From positions 1 to 28,262 of the forward strand of contig JAQIWT010000212.1 in the NCBI GenBank assembly GCA_034696485.1: a stretch of 28,262 nucleotides of DNA, in the 5' to 3' direction. The stretch comes from Isohypsibius dastychi. Its lineage: Eukaryota; Tardigrada; Eutardigrada; Parachela; Isohypsibiidae. Both the position numbers and the translations under genes were made by a program. This document shows, piece by piece, positions 9,673-20,466 of this stretch; the first letter of the stretch is position 1; the number at the start of each line of letters is the position of its first letter. Below the pieces are notes generated by a model that searched no databases, was not told the origin of the DNA, and was given only the letters and a program-made list of their open reading frames with translations.

Positions 9673-11144
9673 TCAGTAGGATGATCCGGATGCATTGATG
9701 ACAAGGACCGTTTGGTTGTGATTCTTTTGATGACTAATTGAAGACGCCATCTGTTGAGCCAATAAGGTAACCGTCACAACAGCGGTTACAGTCTAGAACA
9801 AGGGCAGCTGAGCCACGGAGTTCGAGAATATGATACTTGAACAAACTTGAATCAGCAATGTTCTGGTAATGGACAAAGCGGGAAATCCGTTGAAAGTCAT
9901 TGGATTCTCCTTGCAAACCAAAAGCATTGCTCGTATCGTATCCAAGGCCATACCTCTCTTCATTGAGCAAAAACCGAGTGAGCATATCATAGGTCATCAT
10001 TGAGATTCTGCGACGAACCTGTTTGAAGGGCAGGCTTCTAACCAGGGCATGTGCAAGAACTGACAATTTCCCCACGAATATGACATCCTAGAGAAACTAA
10101 ATCTTATTTTCGAACAATTCTTCACTGTAAAATTGACCGTACCTTTTCGTGGGCCACTACCAATGGTATCATTGGAACTACCAGAATAGTCAAAAAGTAA
10201 ATGGTACCCACACCATGATACAATATCAGCAGTACGGAGCGGCTTTTGATATTCTCGACAACAATAAGGACGAATCCGGTAGCTGACGCAAGGCTCACGC
10301 AGAAACAGCAGAAGAACATTTCTCCAAAACAGCGGGACATTTCATTGACATGCCCGATAAATGCCATACGTTTTCTTGATATGAGTTGTAGAGTTTCGCT
10401 GACTTCGACCACTAGCTCTGCCGGACTGCCCGTGAGTGGTCTCTCGAAAACTGAAATCTGGTCATCCACTTCAGTATTCAGAAATTTCATGCCATCGTTG
10501 ATTATTTGTCCATGGAGGAAAAGCGTTACAAAACCAAGCTGCCATAAAAATGCTGGAAGAGATTGCGCAACCAGCTCTACTATAAAGCTTGTCCAGATTG
10601 GGACGTGTATGTTGAGACTCAAGTAAGTTTGTGAGGATCTTTGGAAATTACATTCTAACCCCCCATTATTGTGAACACAGCATTTGTATAAAAACTTTCC
10701 TGTTTCGATCAAAACTCCAGTTAAACCGAATGCAATACATAACTTCGTTGAAATCATTCTCCAACGCTCGATCAAGAATGCTGGTGCGTTCATTGCTTTA
10801 GTAGAACTGACAGCTCTGATTAACAGTTTTTCCCATTCAGATCGACGGAATTTAAACAACAATACAGTGAAGACCAGAGCACCGTAACACCCGACACTGA
10901 CCTCGGAGACATTGATGACCAATGGAAGTACGGCGTTCTGGTCAACTTTGCTCGTATGACTAGTAATGGCTACTACAAGTCTGATGACAAAAGTCGTCCA
11001 TGAAATCAAAAGAATCAGGCAGGTCCAACCGCGGCGAATGATCGTTAGCGTTTGGCGATATTGAGTCAGGTTGTGTGAGGATGCTAGATAGGGAAACCCC
11101 AGAATTGCCACTAACTTCGTTGGCAAAGCAAAAACAGATTCCAT
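9673..11144 (-). CDS. Gustatory-receptor-like 7TM protein
   Basis: A 334-codon first exon (10143-11144) carries six hydrophobic helices and ends in VPMIPLVVAHEK. It is followed in phase by 9915-10087 (cytoplasmic helix with RRRISMMTYDMLTRF, then YGLGYDTSNAFG), a 16-base microexon 9847-9862, and 9673-9792, which encodes TM7 (TVTAVVTVTLLAQQM) and a short polar tail; total 436 residues. Length, long first exon, helix layout and the C-terminal F-G-L-(x)-L-L-(x)-Q signature before TM7 fit the invertebrate gustatory-receptor family (inverted 7TM, ligand-gated cation channels). The second intron needs a GC donor at 9914-9913; with a GT donor a different, poorer C-terminus results. Reading straight through exon 2 gives an alternative 117-residue end without TM7, stopping at 9734. 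Ligand unknown. Confidence 0.72.
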
Positions 11145-11513
11145 TGTAAGCAGTACCGAAACAAATACCTTTAATCTTCAAAACATTGTGTCAAAATAAC
11201 CAAATCAATGGGTTATTCGACAGGGCACATGCTGTGTTTCCCCCTTCGCTTTTGCCTGATTCAGCTGCGTAAACCCGCAAACAGAACGATAAGGATCATT
11301 TGTATATTTAACGTCACAAATACCCAATATTATCATGAGGGGGTTAGGGGTTCGCGAAACAGTACGAATGATATTAAGTAAACTTTAAAATGGTAATGTT
11401 TCCAGAGTTATTAGCGGGAGTGTTTGAGTTTGAACACTCGACACAGGTATAGATTTGATACGATATCATTGAAATTCTGCGCAGGAGGGTGTATATTCGC
11501 AGTCTTTGAAGAG
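11145..11513. other. Intergenic region, no gene recognised
   Basis: A spacer of 369 bases between two tandem gustatory-receptor-like genes on the minus strand, holding the promoter of 9673-11144. AT-rich, with no exon-like open frame. Confidence 0.5.
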
Positions 11514-12918
11514 TTAAATGTGCTTCTGGGGGGACAAGAAGCGGTAGGCAAACACTCCACAGGAAACAATTAAAGTCATAGTCTGCAATTATTCACGTTC
11601 ATGGTCTCAGCAAACAAGCCTCGATTAACAGTTTAGCACTCACTTTGACTATGAGTTTCCCATTGGCGTTAAATAAAGGCGTCCCCGAAAAGGTAATTTC
11701 CGAGTTTGTACACTGGAACCATACCGCCATGAACATGTCCCTCGTCTTCTGCGAAAAGGGTTAGTATATCTCATGTGCTAAACGAGCGATGTATAACATG
11801 TTACTTACAAGCGATAACCCCTGGGACTGTGCTGCGTCAGCAGCGATGCAAATAGCCTGCTGAAGCTGATCCTTCTGAAAAAGTAATACATAATCGGCCA
11901 CACATTAGTATTTTTATAGAAAACCGACCATCGGTCGCAAGAGAGTCAGCGGGATGATAGGGAAGAAAATGAATGAAAGTGTCAATGCGATTTCGGCACA
12001 ATGGACATCTATCAAGCTCCTACTCGTCGCATCATCACTCGTCATGATTGTCGCCAAGAATCCAACGGTCACTCCAAAATCCGTTGCATATGCAAAGAAG
12101 AAATAGACACCGAACAGCTCCGTCAGAAGATTTCCCAAATCAACACATTGCCGGCAATTTGAAATTAATACTTTTAATGTCGTGTTAATGTCGTTTCCCT
12201 GGGTAGCTGAAGCGATGGTATCCCCCAAACTTTTGACTGTTTCCCCAATGATTATTATGCAATCCAACAACAGTTTTCCAAATGCGAAGAAAATAGCTAC
12301 AGCACATTGAAGAATGAGTAAAGGGATGGTAGAAGAGAAGATGTACCAAATTAAGTCGTTGAGATATGTCAGAGTCATATTGACTACAACAAAAGGCTCG
12401 TCCTCGATTTCCGATAAATCTTTTGTTTTCAGGTAATTGTACCAGGTGATAAAATCCGTCAGAAACACCAAGAACATTGAGAATACTAAAGCGATCAATG
12501 TCCAGATTTTCCATCTCCGGCGGCGCTTTTTCTGGTCATCTGGATTTTGAACAACGTTAGCGATCAGCTGATTCGTGGCATTAATTGTTTTCATCCAGGT
12601 TTGTGAGCGTAGTTTGAAGATCAAGATTGTCAGGAGTAGTGGAGCTTTCAAGGAGCGGAGTACGTACAAAGCGTCACACAGTATGTTGAGCGGATTCGAG
12701 TCAAACCTGCTCCCTTTTTGAATGTTCCGTAACGTTTTAGCCAGGAGATAGATGGGGAAGAAGCTCCAGGTACAGAGAATGAGAAGTGCACCCAGAAACA
12801 AGTTCAAGCGACTTGACCACAATGAACCGCTTCCATGGACTGACTTTTCACGTTTGACAAAGCCGAAGAAATGAAGAATAAATAATGGATTGGCGATTGT
12901 GGTTTTAAAGACAGACAT
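11514..12918 (-). CDS. Gustatory-receptor-like 7TM protein
   Basis: Four exons, all split at phase 0 (11929-12918, 11809-11874, 11644-11748, 11514-11582), give 409 residues. The first exon holds six hydrophobic helices, including LFLGALLILCTWSFFPIYLL, APLLLTILIFKL and a last one at ALTLSFIFFPIIPLTLL. The short exons encode the cytoplasmic helix (KDQLQQAICIAADAAQ), the region FSGTPLFNANGKLIVK, and TM7 (TMTLIVSCGVFAYRFL) with a seven-residue tail. This exon plan (one long exon, then about 66, 105 and 69 bases) matches the paralogues at 17192 and 19043. The family comprises chemosensory ligand-gated channels in the plasma membrane. Sequence identity to the neighbours is low, so duplication is old. 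Assignment to the gustatory-receptor-like superfamily is confident; ligand and tissue are unknown. Confidence 0.76.
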
Positions 12919-13849
12919 TGTATGAATTCATTACAGAGATTCTTTGATATCTTGCTTGCCCATGTGAAATATTCCCTTCGAGTCAGTTGATTGTCATAGT
13001 ACTACGGTATAACATGCTGTTGCGATTCCTCAATGCTGAGTCAGCAGTGTAAGGAGCTATACAGTACGATCACCTTAAAGGGACGTCAGCTACGAGCAAA
13101 CTGGGATGATAAGATGTGAAACAACGTGAGATATCTGCGGGGTCATAAAAGAGTGACAATTTGAGCCTGTCAGTTTTAGTTTGCTTCGACGTTGGTGTAG
13201 GGTTTTATCACCCTGTTGATTTGAAATGGCCGATCCTATTTGTTAGAACCTGTACTCATGAAAAACCTGAGTTGGTAATTGAAAGATTTGAGTTGCAGTT
13301 TGGACCAATCAGTCAACCTAAAATTTAACTAATTCAGCCAAACTCGTGCGGTCGATCCTGCCTGCAGCAATCAGTAAAAAAAATCGTGATTTTTGCTGAC
13401 TGACTGGGCAGCCGGTCCCCCAGTGAGCTGCAATCTCTCGAATAACTTGCCTACCAATGTTTGCGTTCGTCGCTGTAGATGAACGCCTGTAAGTTGCGCC
13501 ACGGAATCGTTCAGCGCTACGTCTATACAACTGCGGTTTTTAATGATGAGCGAAGAGGAATTGTACTTAGAACCTTGCCATCAAGTCGAAAACAGTGGTG
13601 GTGCATAATTTCAATGCGCGCAACTCTCTTGCCGGCTACAAACGCCCATGCCGATAACTACCCACATCACGTACAGTTATCGATCGATTAGCTTTACAAC
13701 TGAGTATCGACCCACGTTTCTCCACTTGGTATCCACTGCTACATACAGTATAGTTTTTTTCAAAACTATCTGTTGTATTATATTCGATCAGTAAGGTAGG
13801 TCTTTGTTTACAGTGTAACGGAGAGTCGATTTTAGCTCTGACGACGAAG
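12919..13849. other. Intergenic region between divergent genes, no gene recognised
   Basis: About 930 bases between the start of the gene at 11514-12918 and the plus-strand gene at 13850. It probably holds both promoters. Short open frames near 13318-13690 look random. A pyrimidine run ending TTTTAG at about 13835 could be the acceptor of a 5'-UTR intron of the next gene. Confidence 0.45.
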
Positions 13850-14460
13850 ATGAATGTCGATTGGAATACAATGTCGGAATCTCAGCTGACCAAGATACTG
13901 AATCTATTTCGAGGTCACAAAATTGAGTACTCGTCACCTGCTTGTATTAAGAAGTACACGGGAATCATTTATGACTGCCAACCTGTAGGTAAAACCATCG
14001 TCCTTGTCATCATAACACCTGCCGGTAAGCATCTTCGAACTTTGTCAATCTGCCTATAGGCAATATTCATGATCGACTCTTTGTTATGAAAGATGCTCAC
14101 ATATCCATCTCATCAACTTATCCAGCAATATTTCACGGCTCGATGATCAACGGATTGAAGCTCAGTGATTTTTTGACGGAGGGATATAAGGAGGCACCCT
14201 CTCAGGCGTCATGGTCTGAAACGAAATATATTTTCCACAAGAAACTGGAAATCCCAAACTGCACCATGTCACAATTAGCAGAAATCAGTGACTGCTCACC
14301 GGAATTACATGATTGCCAAAGCGCTTCCGATTTGACTGATGTGAATACAACTGCATTGTCAGCGAAATTCTCGAGGACTTGCATCGACCCTTGTATTGAA
14401 ATCAATCCAGTATACGACCACGACACTGAAGACTTTGATTTTTGTCTCGATGCTGACTGA
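13850..14460 (+). CDS. Unrecognised protein, acidic C-terminus
   Basis: Two exons, 13850-14024 and 14060-14460, join in phase across a 35-base intron (GTAAGC..TATAG) and give 191 residues. An alternative donor at 13989 gives a 71-base intron and removes 12 residues (GKTIVLVIITPA region). I do not recognise the family. What can be seen is an N-terminal helix (SQLTKILNLFRGHKI), a central part rich in beta-forming residues (TIVLVIITPAGN, RLFVMKDAHISISSTYPAIF) that looks like a small globular domain, and a Cys- and Asp-rich C-terminal third ending in DTEDFDFCLDAD. No signal peptide or TM helix, so it is probably intracellular. It sits inside the receptor cluster but shares nothing with it. Confidence 0.6.
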
Positions 14461-15023
14461 TTAGAATTACAAACACATTGTTATATCGGTGTATTTATAG
14501 CTCCCCCAAATGCATTTCTCGGTAGATCTCGATTACGGATTGTTTTTCGTGTCTGTGAATGTCTGCTCATTGCATTCAAAAGAAAGAAACGTAACAAACC
14601 TTGTTTACATAAAAAATGAACAGTTATTCAAAGGCGCGTTGAAAGGATGAAAGATCCAACTGTCAAATTAGTGACTAAAAGAAGAATTAATTTTGTTTAT
14701 GTCACAATGATCATTGTTCTTTACCACCATCAGTTTCACACTTCGTGCCCCCTGTTGATAAAAACTCGATAATAACGAATACATTATTTTTTCCTACCAC
14801 AGTATCGCACCATGTCTCAACGTAAGAAAATATTATATTCTTACTCCATTCATCATTTCTGACTCTCGCGTTCGATGCATCATCAGACATCGAACTTTTA
14901 ATCGCCATTAAATAACTCTTACAAATGCTACTCTATAAGAATCCATCAGAAAACAAATCTATAAAAACAACTTATAATTCTTCGGTTTCCGTAGCCTAAG
15001 TAAGTAATCACGAGCATCAAAAC
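14461..15023. other. AT-rich intergenic region
   Basis: This lies downstream of the unrecognised gene and upstream of the PAN-domain gene. A minus-strand ATG frame at 14908-14711 (65 codons, MAIKSSMSDDASNARV...) has possible internal splice sites but no recognisable feature, so I do not call it a gene. Confidence 0.4.
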
Positions 15024-15616
15024 ATGAGAATTGTTATTTCAATATTGTGCATGATCTCTCTCGTAGATTCGGTAAGTCCTCTGTTCACGTTAGCTGTTCC
15101 ACATTTGACGGTCGTTCAAACGTCTTGCAGGGAGCTTCGTTGCAGAAGAATGAAGGATTCGTCATTTTGTCATCTCTGGAAGTCGGTCTCTTCAAGGATC
15201 ACGTCACAATCCTCAGCACCGTAACGCATCCATCCATGACGCAACAGTCTTGTCAAGATACATGCGCCGTCCGCTCAAACTGCGATCAGTTCCTCTGGTT
15301 CCAAGCCAACAGCACATGTCAGCACCGCAATGCTCTGAATAACACCGGTTCAGCTTCTGGATTGAAGGTGCCGACATCGAAAGGGAGCGATTTTGTCAGA
15401 TATGGCTCACATGCGCTGATCCATACGATTAGATATACGGATGACTATGACTTCCCGGGTGTGGCTAGCCCGAGTGAATGTGAGAATATATGTGGCTTCC
15501 TACCGGCTTGTGAGATGTTCGCATATGCATCGGGAAGTCCGGGAAAGTGCTATATTATGAAGACGTTCATTGGGGGTGAGCCTCGTGCGACAGCTGGCTT
15601 CAAATTCAAGTCGTGA
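15024..15616 (+). CDS. Secreted protein with two PAN/apple-like cysteine modules
   Basis: Exon 1 (15024-15071) encodes a signal peptide, MRIVISILCMISLVDS. A 59-base intron leads in phase to exon 2 (15131-15616), giving 177 residues. Two homologous halves follow. In the first, SCQDTCAVRSNCDQFLWF leads to STCQHRN; in the second, ECENICGFLPACEMFAYA leads to GKCYIMK, and the protein ends about 20 residues later. The pattern C-x(3)-C-x(5,6)-C-x(2,3)-F then a later C is that of PAN/apple domains, which mediate protein-protein or protein-carbohydrate contact outside the cell. No enzyme domain is present. The gene ends before an AATAAA at 15666. It lies between receptor genes but is likely independent. 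Fold assignment is fairly good; partner is unknown. Confidence 0.72.
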
Positions 15617-15665
15617 TTTATTTATTTTTTGCTACTACGATTATGTCAGCGTAACTGTGCGTGAA

Positions 15666-15671
15666 AATAAA
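15666..15671 (+). other. Poly(A) signal AATAAA
   Basis: A canonical AATAAA lies 50 bases past the stop codon of the PAN-like gene, on the same strand and at a typical distance. Confidence 0.6.
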
Positions 15672-15823
15672 GCAAGACATTCCCAGCGTTTAACAAGATA
15701 TCACAGACGTGTATTGTACGCAAAATGGCAACAGAAACAGAAGACGAATAGTCTCACAAAGATCCTTGGGCGGTAGGTCGAGCTTTTTGGACATCTGAAC
15801 ACACTGTTCGCTAACCGTCAGCG

Positions 15824-16764
15824 TTAGCTATGTCCTTGGACAAACTCGTGAGCAAAGAGTGCGAGAGTCACGATCAAGGTGACTGTCTGAAATCCGCAGA
15901 TCATGTCACAATCATTGGACAACGAATTCCGTTAGATTATCCGCAGTCACCTTAAGTAACAGAGATTTGTCGAGTGAAACGTCTCGAATCCGAACAGCTC
16001 AACTCGCCGCCCTTCACAACTCATGTAACGCACTCTTTAAAACCTCAATCGGTCTCATGTACTGAAAACAGGAACAATGACAACCGTGGCGACACTGTAA
16101 CAAAATTTACATACCTGGTTGTTTTTTGAGGAAAGGGCCAGGACATTTTCCATACAAACTTGAACTTGATGCTGGATATGAGAGTCCCGGGTTGGAACTT
16201 TAACATTTCTGAAGGTCATGTAAAAGTCAAGCAAAGTGCATATTCCTTACGATTAGCTTGGATGAATGGAAGAATCGGCATGAAGGCAGCTGAGAAACAT
16301 AGGAGAGTCAAAAATATCCGACAAGAATACACCCAGGTCTTGTTATCCTGGTCTCCCAAAAAAGACAGCAATTCACTCATGCCGAGAATAATATCCGAGT
16401 CCTCTGGATTTGTTGCAATCATCTGTCGAGCGTATTTTGCAAGAGGTGACGTTATTCGGCTCTCTGGAAGTTGCCAGCCACAACCTGACAGTTTTGTTGG
16501 GAACAGAATTAAATGAACAAAACGCAGGGCATTATGCAAAGCGTAATTTGTACTCTGCCATCTTGAATGTCGAATGTTTTTAAATACTTGATTTACAGAC
16601 ACATGCAACTTTTCAAAACCCATATCGACTGAGTTTGACATAATGAAAGTCCACCGGGCCAAATAGAACCCTGGGCTCACTTGTGGGCAGTTGAGTGTAA
16701 GTCGTTCTGTTCTGCAAACAACATTTTCAAAGCAGAAATATGCATCCGAGGTGTCATACGTCAA
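15824..16764 (-). pseudogene. Gustatory-receptor-like pseudogene, 5'-truncated and frameshifted
   Basis: The last third of a receptor related to the gene at 19043-20466 is visible. The end of its long exon (to 16251) reads ILGMSELLSFLGDQDNKTWV and FMPILPFIQAN, against ILxxx-like LGMGKLLSYLGDRNNQSWV and LPILPLVQAN in the paralogue. Then come 16115-16197 (TRDSHIQHQVQVCMENVLAL), 15951-16061 and 15824-15886 (TM7, TVTLIVTLALFAHEFV). The 15951-16061 exon keeps the paralogue's exact length of 111 bases but contains two in-frame TGA codons. Homology to EGRKIGLFGFHTFGS appears one frame off (EGRRVELFGFETFHS), then returns to the first frame for SLLLK, so two opposite indels lie inside it. Upstream of about 16450 the open frame to 16764 has no receptor-like helices. 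The locus is therefore most likely non-functional; compensating errors in the assembly are the alternative. Confidence 0.72.
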
Positions 16765-17191
16765 TTGCTGTCTGTTATGACAGAACTTCCTTTTTTCGGA
16801 CGGTCAATAGAGTTGCTGCTAATCAGCAATATTCAAGAGGGAAAATCAACAGGCTCTCAATCGGCACAGCAGCGATATTTCGGGCCTTTTTTGACACAGT
16901 GGTCTATGTACTCCCTGGATCATCGATCAACAGCTTCCACTGTCTGAACAAACAATTTTCGATCCCCCCACTACGAGTAATTCTACCTTCGTGTGCAACG
17001 ACATTGTGTCTTCTGCGCTTGAGGATGCTTCCAATATGATTGTGTCTAGTCCACTGCTGTGAAGTGCGTGCTACCCGAGTAAAATTCTGACAATGGGGAA
17101 GTTCGAATAATGAGGATCTGGTGGGTAACTTATGATTGATCCCCACTTTTAATAAACAGCCGCCATCTCTGTACGTATTGGCACATGAAAC
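16765..17191. other. Intergenic region, no gene recognised
   Basis: This lies between the truncated end of the pseudogene and the plus-strand receptor gene at 17192, where the latter's promoter should be. I find no recognisable remnant of the missing receptor first exon. Confidence 0.4.
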
Positions 17192-18598
17192 ATGTCCAAT
17201 CAGTGTCTCTCCCTGCCTGCCAACATTTTATTCATCACAGGATTTCTACCCACAGTTAAAGGCCTGCAATCCAAGTTCTTGTACGTTTCATCCAGAGCGT
17301 TCGCTTTGATCCTCTTGCTATCATGTTGGACATTTTTCGGATTTCGAGCTGGAGCAGTTCTTTATCAAATACATGACTCCTACCTCATCAGCATCGACAC
17401 CGCCGTTCATTCATTTCACGGGCCTCTTCTACTCACCATATTCATGTACCACTTTCGTGGGTCATCATGGATGGAATTATGTACTGAGGCTGACAAACTG
17501 ACACGGCTTTTCTCTCCATTTCAAATCCCCACCCAACTCCTGAAAAAGAAATGGCGCAAGTGGTCAGTCTTAGCAACCCTGACTTTAGAGGCGGTCTACC
17601 TTGCTTGGGAAGCGGCGACGTTCTTCGAATGGTTCTTTGAAGAGAGTGTCATTGTTGACCAACCGAGCGACTGGAATTCGGTTCTTGGTTTACGAGTCAG
17701 CGTACTCCAAAGCACAATCTGGTACACATTGTGCAACGTGTTCCCCATTCTGTTATGCGGACTCATCAGAGTCGTCTTGATGGTGTTTGGGCAGATGATC
17801 AACGAATCAATGGCCCATGTTCTCAGTGAGCTGGAAATTCTCGAACAGGCATTGCTGATGGAAAAACGGGAAGTTTTGTTTCAAGACATGAACACTAGAA
17901 TCTTACGAAGCATGGATATTCATCGGCAAGCGGTTGAGGTGAACAACATCTTATCCAAACGACTTGGGCTGTTTTTTACGGCCGCTTATTCGATTGGCAT
18001 AGTGACAACTTTGAGCTATACGATGGCTTCCTTTCGAACAACCTCCCCGCTTGCTACGGCAATTTGTGTGGAAAATATGGTCTTTCATTTTACGTTGGCG
18101 TTTGTTCCATTATTGCCAGTTATTTTAGCGGCAAGAAAAGTACGACATACAGTACTTAATCAGTTATGGATTCATATAGTTTCAGTATATGCACTTTTCA
18201 GGCTGGAAAGCTCGAGGAGGTTCTTGTGCGGCTGCGCGCAGTCTGCGCCATCAACTCGTCCTCGGTAGAAGTCAGTGTGATAAACGGTTTGTTCGTTAAA
18301 TGGCTCTGATCTGTGGATTTACGATGTAGGTCGCGGAAGTGGACGAGTTGTGTGAGATTTTCTTTGTGGGATGTGTGCAACGCAGAACAGTGTTCACGGG
18401 ATTTCCTGTATTTGAGGCAACATTTGACCTGCTCTATGAGGTAAGGTAATACATGAGCGTTGATGGTGAAGTTGAAATGTAATTCATTTGTAGAGTTTCA
18501 CTTTCATCGTTTCATTCGCGTTGTTCTTCCATGGTGTCTCAACGGACTGGAGCAGCTCGACTGACGCAGTTTCAGGAAATGCTACCCTCTCGACTTGA
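17192..18598 (+). CDS. Gustatory-receptor-like 7TM protein
   Basis: Four exons with phase-0 joints (17192-18139, 18202-18264, 18330-18440, 18494-18598) give 408 residues. The first exon has six hydrophobic segments, including FALILLLSCWTFFGFRAGAV, HGPLLLTIFMYHF, SVLQSTIWYTLCNVFPILLC and the last at LAFVPLLPVILAARK. The next exons carry the cytoplasmic helix (AGKLEEVLVRLRAVCA), the region VDELCEIFFVGCVQRRTVFT with FPVFEATFDLLYE, and TM7 (SFTFIVSFALFFH) plus a Ser/Asn-rich tail. The penultimate exon is 111 bases, identical in length to that of the gene at 19043 and of the pseudogene. It is the only cluster member on the plus strand and faces the 19043 gene tail to tail. Family assignment is confident; ligand is unknown. 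Confidence 0.76.
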
Positions 18599-19042
18599 GT
18601 AGTGTACTGTATTTTGATTAAGTCATGTTTTCACTTCAACTTTTGGCGAAGTACATCAGTTTACTGGCAGCATTTGCACATTTTGCTCCCAACTCTTCTG
18701 CCACTAACTCTGATCAACTGATCATCATCCAGCTCCGAAGCGGCCATCTGGACGGTTATGCGTGCGATGCTCACCGTAAACAAATGACAACTACAAGTCA
18801 ACGTTTTTCGAGCACTTAGTACTCCGCAAGGGACATTCTGAAAACAATCCTGATATCGAGTTTTTACGTCTACATTTTGCGTATTTATCACGAATATTCA
18901 TACAAGCTCTAAAACCGTGGTATAGCTTTCGGAAATGATAACAGTTGCGAATAACCAGCAATATGTTAATGGATTGCTGGGACAGCATGGTGTCCCAGAA
19001 GAGAATAAAAGTCGATCCTGGAGGGGACGGAGCTATGTCAAC
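18599..19042. other. Convergent intergenic region
   Basis: This lies between the 3' ends of two convergent receptor genes. A plus-strand frame at 18625-18819 (64 codons) begins with ATG and a signal-like LLAKYISLLAAFAHFA, but the rest has no cysteines, motif or splice support, so I do not call it a gene. Confidence 0.4.
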
Positions 19043-20466
19043 TCAGTGTTCGCGGTAAGCTTCGACGAATTCGTGAGCAAATACTCCGATGGTCACGATC
19101 AGAGTCGCAGTCTGTCATAAAACATGCGTATACCAGATTCCAAAGTTCACTCTAAAAGCAAGAGAGCAGTTCTACCTTCAAAAGAAGACTTCTCGTCGAA
19201 CCAAATGTATGAAAGCCAAACAAGCCGATTTTGCGGCCCTCACAACAAATCACAAATATTCTGAGCACGGCTAGTGGTTCCTTGAACTGTAAACACGCAC
19301 TTTTCAATAACGAGCAGCAGAAATCAGTGATGTGATTGATGATACAAACGGAGACCTTCTCATTTCGGCAGGCTAATGCCGTTATCTCTTCAATGTACTC
19401 CACCGCTCTGGATTGGATGACAGAATCCTAGATTGTACGGCATGGTTAAGTCACAAATTCAAAACTTTCATTTTTGACTCACCCGGGCGTTAGCTTGGAC
19501 CAGTGGTAAAATAGGCAGACATGACACTGTCAAACACAAGAAACACAGAAACACTTTGCAAAAATCAACCCAGCTCTGATTATTTCGATCTCCCAAGTAC
19601 GAAAGTAGCTTGCCCATCCCCAGCACCACATCCAATACAAATGCCGTGAAATACGGTGTTCCAAAAACCGAAGATAATTCCTCGCAAAACTGTACGCAAA
19701 CACGACGTTTCTTTGCCAAGTTTTGGCAGTGTTCCAGCATTACATCTGATTCCAGCATCTCAAGTTGACTGTTCCGGATATGTTCAGAAATCCGTTTCAG
19801 ACAGTCATTAACGGCACACCCATAAACGAAAAGTACGACAAATGCAATTTGAGAAATAGTTGCAGTGAGTGTCGTGGTCAATGTCCATAAGAGTATAGCT
19901 TGCCATGCTAGCAGATGCATTCCTATCTTTAAATACGATGTACAGAATTCCCCGTCATAATTTTCACCATATCCATCGTATCGGTCAACAAGCCAATCTA
20001 CAGTATCATACACGACATAACTCAAAACGAGCAACAAAACCGTGACCTTTGCAACCCATGACATTTGCCTCGGAAACTGATGTGACGTGTTGGCAGAGCA
20101 GGTTATGACCAGGTGCTGAAATTGTGTTTTGAGGTTTTGAATCTTTCCGTCTCTGAACTTGACGGCCATGTACGTGAAGACGAGTGCACCGCGCGAACTA
20201 TAGACGAAATCCGAGATAGAGTAAGCGAATTCGACGATGGCGACGATTCTGTCCTCTTGGCCTTGTAGATGCATTAGGTCTCTGCTGAATGCTATCATAC
20301 GAATTGTGATGAAAACCAGGGATGAGATCAAGATTGATATCTTAAGGATGCTCGTGAATAGTGGTGGGACGCATAGGGCACGGGAGCTCTTGGAAGTGCT
20401 TTTGTTGTTGGTTCCGAAGATGCGGAGAATCGAATTGGTGGCATTCAGTACGGTGGACTCCAGCAT
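19043..20466 (-). CDS. Gustatory-receptor-like 7TM protein
   Basis: Four exons with phase-0 joints (19483-20466, 19356-19427, 19176-19286, 19043-19111) give 411 residues. The first exon carries six hydrophobic helices, among them TSILKISILISSLVFITIRM, VAKVTVLLLVLSYVVYDTV, TTTLTATISQIAFVVLFVYG and FLCFLCLTVSCLPILPLV. The short exons encode the cytoplasmic helix (VIQSRAVEYIEEITALAC), FKEPLAVLRIFV with GRKIGLFGFHTFGSTRSLLL, and TM7 (TATLIVTIGVFAHEFV). The G-F-x-T-F-(x)-S-x-R-S-L-L-L block just before TM7 closely resembles the conserved C-terminal region of arthropod gustatory receptors. This is the functional sister of the pseudogene at 15824-16764. The second intron (66 bases) is a multiple of three and open, so retention would add 22 residues. 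Confidence 0.78.

Noticed and set aside
9734-9914. Long polar C-terminus of the receptor at 9673-11144 read without splicing
   Set aside because: It removes TM7, and a spliced alternative restores a receptor-like TM7. Kept only as an alternative because the better model needs a GC donor.
14711-14908. Minus-strand 65-codon ATG frame
   Set aside because: No recognisable feature, ambiguous internal splice sites and AT-rich context; not enough to call a gene.
18625-18819. Plus-strand 64-codon frame with a signal-like N-terminus
   Set aside because: A short hydrophobic start alone is common by chance; the rest has no cysteine pattern, splice support or poly(A) signal.
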